Shown one piece after another: positions 1-6,951 of a DNA stretch of 60,500 bases. The notes beneath the pieces were generated by a model. The model had not been told where the DNA came from. It did not search any database and worked only from the letters and a program-made list of their open reading frames with translations. Made by a program: the position numbers and the translations under genes. The stretch covers positions 46,978 to 107,477 of the forward strand of contig NZ_SUGA01000019.1 in assembly GCF_004963255.1 (NCBI RefSeq), written 5' to 3'. Position 1 is the first letter of the stretch. Every line of letters begins with the position of its first letter. The DNA comes from Mesorhizobium sp. GTDB lineage: Bacteria > Pseudomonadota > Alphaproteobacteria > Rhizobiales > Rhizobiaceae.

Positions 1-517
1 GCCCTTTCGGCGCCGGGGCGGTCGTCACGCCGATGGCTGATATCCGCCAGCGGTTGTCGACGTTTTCGAAAGACAGGTCGAAATCGATCTCCAGCGGCTG
101 CGTGGGAAACAGGCCGACAAGGTGCAGCTGCTTCTGGGGATCGAGAAAGGGCGGCGTGGAGAGCTGCGGGGCGATGACGGCAACCGCCGTCAGGTCGGCG
201 CCGGACTGGCGCAGCGCCTGGAACCTGATCGCAAGGTCGGCGGCGGTGTTCTGGGCGCGGAAGCCTGGCGAACCCATGTCCCTCAGCACAGTGAAGTTGC
301 CTGTTTCCACCGCCTGCTGGAGGGCCATCATCGTGCTGCGAGCGAGGTAGATGGCCTGCGCGGCGTTCGCCGGCCAGGCGGGGGCCGCCGGCGCCGGCGC
401 TGCCGGCGCCGCCTTCTTCTTGCCCGGCGCCGGCGCCTGGGTCTGCGTCTGGGCAAGGCCAGGTCCGGCGGCGCACACGGCCAGCATCGCCGCCAGGAGA
501 ATCGTCACTGTTCGCAT
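1..517 (-). CDS. Secreted protein of unknown function, partial (C-terminus off the left edge)
   Basis: An open frame runs from an ATG at 517 leftwards with no stop before the window edge, so at least 172 residues are visible. The N-terminus is a typical signal peptide (MRTVTILLAAML, then an Ala/Gly stretch ending near GLAQ), followed by a low-complexity Ala/Pro/Lys linker to about residue 48. The rest looks like a compact alpha/beta domain (AIYLARSTMMALQQAVETGN near residues 55-75, and a later FENVDNRWRISAIGV stretch). It starts 28 bp after the stop of the YadA-like adhesin on the same strand, so the two are probably one operon and this may be an accessory periplasmic protein for the adhesin. 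The role is inference; I do not recognise the family. Confidence 0.75.
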   Translation of the reverse strand, partial: MRTVTILLAAMLAVCAAGPGLAQTQTQAPAPGKKKAAPAAPAPAAPAWPANAAQAIYLARSTMMALQQAVETGNFTVLRDMGSPGFRAQNTAADLAIRFQALRQSGADLTAVAVIAPQLSTPPFLDPQKQLHLVGLFPTQPLEIDFDLSFENVDNRWRISAIGVTTAPAPKG

Positions 518-545
518 TGGGATCATCCTGGCGCGCCGGCGCTTC

Positions 546-2585
546 CTACCAGCTCATCCTCAGGCCCAGCCGTCCGCCGGCCATGTTCCGGTTGGGATCG
601 AAGGCGATGCCGCCATTGAGCTGGAGTTGCGAGCCGAGCCGGGCGCCGGCGCTGAGCGCAAAGGCGTTGGCGCCCTCGAAGGTGCCCCAGTTCAAGGTGG
701 TGACGAATTTTTCGTCCGGCAGCACGGTCGGCGCGCCGGCCAGCGCCATCGCCATGGCGACGCCGGAATAGGCGCGGCTGCCGACGCTGTCGATGCGGGA
801 GTTGAGGCTGTTGAATTGCGCGGGATCGGCAAAGCCGAGCGCGCCCGGGGTCACGGAAGCGAGATGGCCGCTGGCATCGGTGGTGACGATCTCGATCGCG
901 CCGCTCTGGGCCGATGAGCTCGCCGACGACGTCAGGCCGGGCATCGAATAAGTGTTGCCCGCCGTTCCGAACACCTGCTCGTTCTGCCTTGTGGCGACCG
1001 CGCCCGAGCCGTAGGCGGCCGAGCCCGCATAGGCGGCGCTGGCGCCGGTGCCGATCGCAACGGCGTTCAGGCCGGCCGAGGATGCGCCAGACCCCATGGC
1101 GATCGCGTTGGCGCCGGTCACCGTCGTGCCATTGCCGAACGCCATCGCATTGGTGGCGTTGACCGTGCTGCCCGATCCGATCACCACCGATCCCGACGAA
1201 TTGGCGGTGCTGGCGACAATGTTGTTCGAGCCGAAGACCTGGATGCCGTTGCCGTTGCCGGCGACGTTCGGGGCGTTGACGACATTGTCGTCGCCATAGA
1301 CGAAGGACTTGTCGCCATTGACGACATTGGGGTCGCCGATCGCGTAGCTGCCATTGCCCCTGACGGTGTTGCCGGTGCCGAAGGCGCCGCTGTCGTCGCC
1401 GGTGACGCTGTTGTTCGAGCCGATGACGGTGGTGTTGTCGCCTTGCGACTGGTTGTTGGTGCCGCCGGCCAGTGCATTGGTGCCGCTGGCGTTGCTGCCG
1501 GAGCCGGCCGCGGTGGAGTTGGTGCCGCTGGCGTTCGGCTGCGTGCCGGAGGCGGTCGTGTCATAATAGGGCGGATTTCCGCCGCCACCGCTGATGCAGG
1601 CCAGGTCGCCCGCGGCATTGGTGCCGATGCCGGAGGTGCAACCCGCAAGCGATGCGAAACGAACGGTGCCCACGACATCGAGGCCGGCGGCCGGCGCGGT
1701 CGTGCCGATGCCCACATTGCCGTTTGCAGCGATGGTCATGCGGGTCACGCCATCGGTGGCAAGCAGAAGCCGGCCGCTCGAGCCGGTGGCCGAATGCGCG
1801 TTGATCAGCGAGGTGCCGACGCCAAGGCTCGCGCCGCCATAGCCGAAGGTCAGCGCATCGGCGTTGGCCGCCGAGGACACGCCGATCGTCTCGAACGTAT
1901 CCTGGTTGGCGGCTCCATAGACATGCAGCTTGCTGGTGGGGGCAGCGGTGCCGAGACCGACATTGCCGTTCGAGGCAATGTCGAGGCTGCTCGTGGGCGC
2001 GCCGGGCCGGATGCGGAAAGGAAGCAGGCTGCCGTTCGTCAAGTCGCGTATGAAGAAATTCGCTTCGTTGCCGCCGACGTCCCAGGTCTGCGCCGTGAAG
2101 CCGCCGGCGCTTGTCTGCTCCAGGCGGATCGCCGGCGTGTCGCTTCGGGTTATCTGCAGCCCGAGAGCCGGGTTGGACGTACCCAGGCCCAGATTGCCGA
2201 AGCTGTTGACATAGACCGAATTTTCGGGAGCGCCCGCATCGACGCGGAACACCATCTTGTTGCTCGTCGCATCCTGGATGCCGAAGTAGTTGGCGCCACC
2301 GGAGCCGGGATCGTTCGCAATCAGCGCCCAGTCATTGGCGGCAAATCCGGCGTTCGTGCTCGTGTCGTCGAAGTAGATGCGCGTGTTGTTTTCCTTCACG
2401 ACGATCGTGTTGAACCCGAAGGACTCGTTGTCGACGCAGTCGAACCCGACGCAGAGGCTTCCTTGCACGATCTGGTCGTCCGGAACGACATTATCGGCCA
2501 GCGCGTCGGCGACCGGCATGGCGAGGATCGCTGCCCCGAGGCGCAACGCCACGCATTTCGCCGCAAGCTGTTTTGGTTTCGCCAC
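546..2585 (-). CDS. YadA-type trimeric autotransporter adhesin with phage-tail-like repeats
   Basis: This 679-residue protein starts at a GTG behind a GGAGGGG ribosome site. Residues 1 to about 31 form a signal peptide ending near ADALA. Residues about 100-330 carry spaced motifs of the NVGLGT/NVGIGT..P...L.V type, as in tail-fibre and chaperone-tipped surface proteins. Residues about 345-560 are a Ser/Asn/Gly-rich array of YadA-head-type repeats (AIAMGSGAS, AVAIGTGAS). The last ~95 residues resemble the YadA anchor: a short helix (LNSRIDSVGSRAYSGVAMAM) followed by beta strands ending in RLGLRMSW with a terminal aromatic residue. The protein should be a trimeric outer-membrane adhesin. The downstream secreted gene is probably co-transcribed. 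The combination of head repeats with tail-fibre-like repeats is the unusual part. Confidence 0.85.
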   Translation of the reverse strand: MAKPKQLAAKCVALRLGAAILAMPVADALADNVVPDDQIVQGSLCVGFDCVDNESFGFNTIVVKENNTRIYFDDTSTNAGFAANDWALIANDPGSGGANYFGIQDATSNKMVFRVDAGAPENSVYVNSFGNLGLGTSNPALGLQITRSDTPAIRLEQTSAGGFTAQTWDVGGNEANFFIRDLTNGSLLPFRIRPGAPTSSLDIASNGNVGLGTAAPTSKLHVYGAANQDTFETIGVSSAANADALTFGYGGASLGVGTSLINAHSATGSSGRLLLATDGVTRMTIAANGNVGIGTTAPAAGLDVVGTVRFASLAGCTSGIGTNAAGDLACISGGGGNPPYYDTTASGTQPNASGTNSTAAGSGSNASGTNALAGGTNNQSQGDNTTVIGSNNSVTGDDSGAFGTGNTVRGNGSYAIGDPNVVNGDKSFVYGDDNVVNAPNVAGNGNGIQVFGSNNIVASTANSSGSVVIGSGSTVNATNAMAFGNGTTVTGANAIAMGSGASSAGLNAVAIGTGASAAYAGSAAYGSGAVATRQNEQVFGTAGNTYSMPGLTSSASSSAQSGAIEIVTTDASGHLASVTPGALGFADPAQFNSLNSRIDSVGSRAYSGVAMAMALAGAPTVLPDEKFVTTLNWGTFEGANAFALSAGARLGSQLQLNGGIAFDPNRNMAGGRLGLRMSW

Positions 2586-2943
2586 AAGCCCCTCCCCCGA
2601 GGATCGATGATCGCAGATATGCAGGCTTATGTGCCGGCCGTCGGTTTGGCAAGCAGTAGAAGCGCTCGCTACCGGGCTTTATCGCGGGTGTGTTCCCAGA
2701 ACATCACCAGTAACGGCCGGGCTGTGTTCAGATTCTTTTCCAGCCTGGATTATGCCACCCGTTGCGCGGCCCCGACATGAACTGGACACACACACGCGTG
2801 TCGCACAGGCTAATTTAGCAACTCTGAATATGTTAGCTGGTCCGGTTGTCCCCTTCCCGGCACAGTTGCACCCCTGGCGTGGAACCATCCTGCCGCTGGC
2901 GCGTAGTTTCGCCATCGTTCCCGGCACAAGAGGCAAGGTATCC

Positions 2944-3294
2944 ATGGCTGTTCGCAGGAAACGCAGGAAGCACTCCGGCAGCGATCTCTTGCTGGCACCA
3001 GCGGTGATCGGTATGCGGGTGCCGCTGCTGGTGCTGGATGCCATGAGCCACGCGCCCAACGGGCGGGAAGCCTTGCAGGCGTTGCAGGAAAAGGCGCTTG
3101 CGGGAACACAAGGGCTGTTCGCGGCGCAGGCAAAGATGCTCGAGGCGGCCTTGCGCTTCTGGCCTGACGTCCTTTCCGGCAAAAGCCCGTCGCTTTGCGA
3201 TGGGACGGTGGCGATGGAGGCGGCGGCGGCTGCCCTGTTGCCCGCGGCCAGGCAGGTGCGGCGCAATTTCGACCGGCTTTCGAAACGGCGCTGA
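2944..3294 (+). CDS. Small conserved-looking hypothetical protein, phasin-like composition
   Basis: This 116-residue protein starts at an ATG preceded by AAGG. It has a basic start (MAVRRKRRKHSGSD) and is mostly helical and Ala/Leu rich, with a stretch like that of phasin or granule-associated proteins (LFAAQAKMLEAALRFWPDVL). No catalytic motif is visible. A longer frame runs upstream to 2629, but the internal ATG has the better ribosome site and composition. An antisense frame of similar length covers the same DNA but has no protein-like character. GGAAC-N16-CGTA at 2881-2905 resembles an EcfG-type general-stress promoter with one mismatch. The function is unknown and the phasin resemblance is weak. 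Confidence 0.6.
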   Translation: MAVRRKRRKHSGSDLLLAPAVIGMRVPLLVLDAMSHAPNGREALQALQEKALAGTQGLFAAQAKMLEAALRFWPDVLSGKSPSLCDGTVAMEAAAAALLPAARQVRRNFDRLSKRR

Positions 3295-3343
3295 CCGCGC
3301 GCTTGCATGAGCCGGGAGCCGGTGCTTGACCGGCCGGCTCAGC

Positions 3344-3877
3344 CTATGCCTGCCCGATCATCGCGAGGAACCGGTCGGTGAAGCCGGCGAGCGCGTTCCA
3401 GTCGGTGAATTCGTGATCCTGCCCGGGGCCTGGATCCTCGCCCTTCATGACGACGAATTTGACGAACTGCTCCTGGAAGTAATCGTATTTGGTGAAGCGC
3501 AAGGCGCCGCCCAGCAGAAGCGTCATGCTGGGCTGCCACCCGGTCACGGAGACGAAGCGGTCGACATATTTTTGGGCAGCGGCCTCGTGGCCTTCCAGCG
3601 CCGCCGACAGGCTGACCGATATCAGCGCCGAAGGCTTGCCGCTCAACAGGTCGCGATGCGCGAACACGAAGGTCGTGACGGCTTCCTGATGGTGCTCCTG
3701 GTGGACCGACGCGGCGATAATGAAGGCGTCGAAATGCCCGAGCTTCAAATCGGGCGTGAACTTCGCGCTGTCCAGCAGCTCGACCTGATGCCCGCGCCCG
3801 CGAATGTCGGTCGCCATCCGATCGGCGACTTTCCTGGTCTGCCCTTCAGTCGTTCCATAGACAATCAAGAGGTTCAC
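3344..3877 (-). CDS. Flavodoxin-domain protein (HemG/MioC-like)
   Basis: This 177-residue protein begins at a GTG with a strong GGAGGG ribosome site five bases upstream, so the longer frame to 3994 was not used. The N-terminus NLLIVYGTTEGQTRKVADRM is the classic flavodoxin beta1-FMN phosphate loop (T/S-x-T-E/G-x-T). Further flavodoxin segments are DAFIIAASVHQEHHQEAV and the SVSLSAALEGHEAAAQKYVD stretch. Length and architecture match the flavodoxin domain used by HemG-type protoporphyrinogen dehydrogenases and general flavodoxins. It probably binds FMN and acts in the cytoplasm as an electron carrier or NAD(P)H-dependent reductase. The substrate cannot be told from sequence. The cytochrome b561 genes that follow on the same strand are ~490 bp away and not obviously co-transcribed. 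Confidence 0.8.
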   Translation of the reverse strand: MNLLIVYGTTEGQTRKVADRMATDIRGRGHQVELLDSAKFTPDLKLGHFDAFIIAASVHQEHHQEAVTTFVFAHRDLLSGKPSALISVSLSAALEGHEAAAQKYVDRFVSVTGWQPSMTLLLGGALRFTKYDYFQEQFVKFVVMKGEDPGPGQDHEFTDWNALAGFTDRFLAMIGQA

Positions 3878-4370
3878 GATGTCCCTCCGGCGGTGGAAAG
3901 GCATTGATGGGGACAATCCAGTGCCGTCTCGACAGGCATGCCGCCCCCCAATGCGGCGGAGCGCATCATAGCGCATGAAAGGGGTTTCACGCACCGATTT
4001 TCGCGGCGGCGCGGATGCCGGGATTCGCGCCGTTTCGCGGGCCGCTTGGCGCTGACGCCTGCGCGCCGGCCACCGGCGAGCCGCGTGCGCTCGGCCGGCC
4101 GGCGCGGGAGAACCGGGCGGAGTTGTGGGACGACGGCCCCCGCCAAGGCTTATGCGATCGCGCCATCCCGCGGCGGCTGTTTTTTAGCTATCTTGAATAT
4201 GCGGCGGACGCAGGTTCGCCGGGCCGGCGTCGGGGCGGGTGCTCCCAATCAGGCAACAGGCGCCGGCCACCCGGAACGCGGCCTGCTGGTCACGCGTCGG
4301 ACCGGTGTTGACCGCCGGCGCCGCTTGCGCAGCCAACGCCGGCGCAGCCTTCGGTCCAGCCCGGGCGCTG
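3878..4370 (+). other. Intergenic region without a supported gene
   Basis: This 493-base stretch between the flavodoxin start and the end of the first cytochrome b561 gene has several open frames on both strands. All translate to Arg/Pro/Gly-rich low-complexity protein typical of out-of-frame high-GC DNA, and none has a ribosome site. I see no clear terminator or repeat. Confidence 0.5.
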
Positions 4371-4907
4371 CTATTCGCGGCTGTCGGCGAGCTCGTTCGA
4401 GGCGAGCGGGTTCATGCGCTCCAGCGTTCCGTCCTTCATGACGAACTGGTGCCATATCGCGATCAGCGCATGGGCGCCGGCCAGCCACAGGATCAGCGTG
4501 CCGCCGGTTTCGTGCAGGTCGGCGATCAGGCCCGGCGCGCCCTGCACGGGCGCGGCGAGCGCCGGCAGGTCCAGCCCCAGGAAGGAGATCTGGATGCCGA
4601 GCCGCGAGGCGGCATACCAGCCGCTCAGCGGCAGCGCGATGAGGAACAGATAGAGCACCGTGTGCCCGGCGCGCGCGGCAAGGTCCATCCAGCGGCTCTG
4701 CGGGTCCTCGACGCGGGGGGCAGCGCCCAGCCAGCGCGCCAAGAGGCGCGGCACGACCAGCAGCAGCACGGCGAGGCCGAGGGTGAAATGCAGGTAGGGC
4801 GGGTCGGCGCGCGCATGGCGCCCGCCCTCGGCGGTCAACCAGGTAATGACGACCAGCAGGGCCGTGAGCCAGTGAATGGCGATGGTGATCTGTGAATAGC
4901 GCCGCAT
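4371..4907 (-). CDS. Cytochrome b561 family membrane protein
   Basis: This 178-residue protein has four predicted membrane helices and the prokaryotic cytochrome b561 (CybB/YodB) layout. The first helix contains the haem-ligand context IAIHWLTALLVVITWL, and later helices contain LHFTLGLAVLLLVVPRLL, HTVLYLFLIALPLSGWYAAS and LHETGGTLILWLAGAHALIAIWH. The His residues at the starts and ends of these helices fit diheme ligation. The protein should shuttle electrons between quinol and a periplasmic acceptor such as superoxide. It lies 123 bp downstream of a second b561 gene on the same strand, so the pair plus the PepSY-like gene probably form one transcription unit. Confidence 0.85.
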   Translation of the reverse strand: MRRYSQITIAIHWLTALLVVITWLTAEGGRHARADPPYLHFTLGLAVLLLVVPRLLARWLGAAPRVEDPQSRWMDLAARAGHTVLYLFLIALPLSGWYAASRLGIQISFLGLDLPALAAPVQGAPGLIADLHETGGTLILWLAGAHALIAIWHQFVMKDGTLERMNPLASNELADSRE

Positions 4908-5030
4908 CGGGCTTGCTCCGTCTTTTCAGGCACGCGCACATGCCGAGGCCGGGAACGCCTCGGCGCGCAACGTTCATATGTTTCCGCGGGCGTCAGGCAG
5001 GCGCCCGCGGTTGCCCCGTCCGGGGCGCGT

Positions 5031-5621
5031 TCAGGCGATGTCGGCAGGCGCGGCTTTGCGCTTGCGGCCGGTGATCATGGCGCGAACAAGGTTTTCATTG
5101 TGGCGAAGGCTTGCCAGCGCCACGCCGCCGATATGGACGAGCACCAGCGCGAGCAGGCCGTGGGCGGCCAGGCTGTGCGCGTCCTCCACCCATGACACGC
5201 CGAAATACGCGTCCGTGGTCTGCATCCACCCGGTCACCGCCACCGACACCATCATGGCCATCAGCACGATCACCATCGCGCCGCCCGCCGGGTTGTGGCC
5301 GATATAGCGGGCCTCGCTGCCCTTGATGATGGCAAGGAGATAGCGCAGCACCGTCGCGGGATCGCGCACGAATTGCGAGAAGCGCGCATAGGGCGTGCCG
5401 ACGATGCCCCACACCAGCCGCATTGCGACAAGCGAGGCGGCGGCGTAGCCGGCCCAGTGGTGGATGTTCTCGGCGCTTTTAGGGGTGAACCAGGCGATTG
5501 CGAAGCTCAGCACCAGCGCCCAGTGGAAGCCGCGCACGACACGGTCCCAGACGCGCACCACGTCGCGGTGCGCCTGGGCCTGTGCCGGCAAGGCCCGATC
5601 AGTTCTCGCCGGCTTCGGCAT
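5031..5621 (-). CDS. Cytochrome b561 family protein
   Basis: This 196-residue four-helix membrane protein contains VVRGFHWALVLSFAIAWFT, IHHWAGYAAASLVAMRLVWG and AAHGLLALVLVHIGGVALAS, each carrying His residues suitable as b-type haem ligands. The spacing and the RLVWG motif are those of the Ni/Fe-hydrogenase-type cytochrome b / b561 family. I placed the start at the ATG at 5621, which overlaps the end of the upstream PepSY-like gene by 23 bp and suggests coupled translation; a further ATG at 5648 in the same frame is less likely. The neighbour at 4371-4907 is a second, divergent b561. Confidence 0.82.
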   Translation of the reverse strand: MPKPARTDRALPAQAQAHRDVVRVWDRVVRGFHWALVLSFAIAWFTPKSAENIHHWAGYAAASLVAMRLVWGIVGTPYARFSQFVRDPATVLRYLLAIIKGSEARYIGHNPAGGAMVIVLMAMMVSVAVTGWMQTTDAYFGVSWVEDAHSLAAHGLLALVLVHIGGVALASLRHNENLVRAMITGRKRKAAPADIA

Positions 5622-5874
5622 TGTCGAGTTTCTCCAGCGTCTCGGCATTGTAGGCGGTGTTTACCTTCTTGCCGTCCTTGTCGATCGCATAGACCTCGTA
5701 GCAGCCCTTCTCGGTCTTGATCTGGCGCACTTTGAGGCCCTCGGCCTTCAACTGCGCCTCGAGCGTCGCCTTGGGCTGGAACTTGGATTTCGCGGCGGTG
5801 CTGCAGGTGCCGGCCGCCAGAGCCGGTCCGGCGATCACGCCCGCGAGGGCGGCGATAAGAAGAGTGCGATACAT
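5599..5874 (-). CDS. Small periplasmic PepSY-like protein
   Basis: This 91-residue protein has a signal peptide (MYRTLLIAALAGVIAGPALA) and a mature part of about 70 residues. That part contains LKAEGLKVRQIKTEKGCYEVYAIDKDGKKV, a beta-alpha-beta pattern typical of PepSY domains. Proteins of this type are often encoded next to cytochrome b561 genes, and that is the case here: its 3' end overlaps the start of the b561 gene. It probably acts in the periplasm as a small regulator or partner of the membrane cytochrome. Two Cys residues (one soon after the signal peptide and one in KGCYEV) could form a disulphide. Confidence 0.8.
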   Translation of the reverse strand: MYRTLLIAALAGVIAGPALAAGTCSTAAKSKFQPKATLEAQLKAEGLKVRQIKTEKGCYEVYAIDKDGKKVNTAYNAETLEKLDNAEAGEN

Positions 5875-6077
5875 GGGATCTCCATCTGGTTGGGAGGTTG
5901 CGGCGCGGCTGAGGATTCAGCCACAGGCCGTGACGGCTTGGGCGCGTCATTGGCGAGGCATAGCGAATCCAAGCTGACAACCGACTGACAGAAGTCCCGG
6001 AAAGAGCGACCTACGCGGAGAACCGGGCGGCGACGCGCCCCGACACCACTGATTTTGGGGGCTAGGCCGACGGGCTG

Positions 6078-6488
6078 CTACACAGCGAGCGTCGGCTCGG
6101 TGTTGACCTCCAGCGCCGCTTCCGCCTCGTGATCCTCGTCGGGCAGGACCTCGCCATGCACCGCCAGGGGTTGTCCGATCCAGAGCGGGTCGACGAGGTG
6201 GTCGCGCCTGGCGTTGGCGGTGTTGGGGTGGATCAGGATGCTCAAGCCGCCATGGTTCAGCATCAGCCACGGAACCAGCGTGGCGAAAAGGCCGGTGGCG
6301 AAGGAGACCTGGTACATCGCCTGGTCATGCGGGCCGACCTTCCTGTCATGCCAGTTGCCCAGGCGCACGCGAAACCGCTCGCCGATGCGCTCGCGCAGCC
6401 ATTCGGCGTGCCGGCGCTCGGCCGGCCCGTCGAAATAGATATGGGCGTGATAGCTGGCGATCTCGCCGAGTTGCCTTACTTCGCTCAT
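6078..6488 (-). CDS. DOPA 4,5-dioxygenase family protein
   Basis: This 136-residue protein starts at an ATG about ten bases after GGAGGG. It has the family hallmark SYHAHIYFDGP near residue 12, a second His motif in GNWHDRKVGPHDQAMYQVSF, and NHGGLSILIHPNT, matching the small DOPA-4,5-dioxygenase-like family of bacteria and fungi. The conserved His residues would bind a non-haem iron. In fungi the family opens the catechol ring of DOPA; in bacteria the physiological substrate is usually unknown. It stands alone, followed only by the b561 group 200 bp further on. Confidence 0.85.
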   Translation of the reverse strand: MSEVRQLGEIASYHAHIYFDGPAERRHAEWLRERIGERFRVRLGNWHDRKVGPHDQAMYQVSFATGLFATLVPWLMLNHGGLSILIHPNTANARRDHLVDPLWIGQPLAVHGEVLPDEDHEAEAALEVNTEPTLAV

Positions 6489-6547
6489 CTCGGTGTTCCC
6501 TCCCCGTAGTTTCCCGTCTGCCGTCCGGGACTCTAGGTGGTTCTTCG

Positions 6548-6581
6548 TTTCATGGAAACGGTGAACCGCTCAACGGTGCGT
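6548..6581 (+). repeat. Partial family-1 palindromic repeat (5' hairpin only)
   Basis: The segment contains CGTTTCATGGAAACGGTGAA and then CCGCTC. It matches the first hairpin of the full elements at 18654-18754 and 48559-48658 but lacks the GCAATTCCGGACGG module that follows in the complete copies. Confidence 0.55.
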
Positions 6582-6637
6582 TCAGGGTCGGCGAGACTTG
6601 GCGGGCCAATCGTGGTGGACAATCGCCGGACAGCGCT

Positions 6638-6690
6638 GCCCCCGCTCCGTCTCGGCGCTGCGCGCCGAGCCCACCTCTCCCCCACTTCGT
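6638..6690 (+). repeat. Family-2 palindromic repeat unit
   Basis: The core is CCCGCTCCGTCTCGGC, a short GC-rich turn, then GCCGAGCCCACCTCTCCCCC. The same core occurs inverted within 6755-6893 and again at 9173-9214, so copies bracket the ABC exporter gene. It resembles the REP-type intergenic palindromes of rhizobia. Confidence 0.65.
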
Positions 6691-6754
6691 CTACGCTATG
6701 CACATCCTCTGTGATTGGCGTGACTGATAGACCTGAGGCTTGATTGCACGTGGT

Positions 6755-6893
6755 TCCCCCAATCCGTCGCTGCTTCGCAGCGCCACCTTTCCCCCTCCGG
6801 AGGGAAAGGAAGGGAGCGCTGCTGGCGCCTTTCCTCTACCCCGTCGATCGGGGGAGAGGTGGCTCGGCGAAGTCGAGACGGAGTGGGGGTCGA
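6755..6893 (-). repeat. Composite family-2 palindromic element
   Basis: The left half holds a self-complementary block (CGCTGCTTCGCAGCG) and then CCTTTCCCCCTCCGGAGGG. The right half is the family-2 core in the opposite orientation (GGGGGAGAGGTGGCTCGGCG and GAGACGGAG). Two facing units of this kind look like a bacterial interspersed mosaic element. It lies 59 bp beyond the stop of the ABC exporter. Confidence 0.65.
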
Positions 6894-6951
6894 CCAGCGC
6901 TACGTTGGACGATGCATGCGCCAAGCTGCGCGCAACCTCGGTCCGCTCCCC

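Larger units (their letters stand above)
6489..6951 (+). other. Intergenic region made largely of palindromic repeats
   Basis: This 463-base stretch contains no supported gene. It holds a partial family-1 hairpin (6548-6581), one family-2 palindromic unit (6638-6690) and a composite family-2 element (6755-6893). Open frames here follow the repeats and have no ribosome sites. Confidence 0.7.

Noticed and set aside
1443..2780. 445-codon + strand frame opposite the adhesin
   Set aside because: It is the shadow of the repeat-rich adhesin gene; signal peptide, head repeats and anchor are all on the minus strand.
4015..4311. 98-codon frame in the gap after the flavodoxin
   Set aside because: No ribosome site, Pro/Arg/Gly low-complexity product and no conserved motif.
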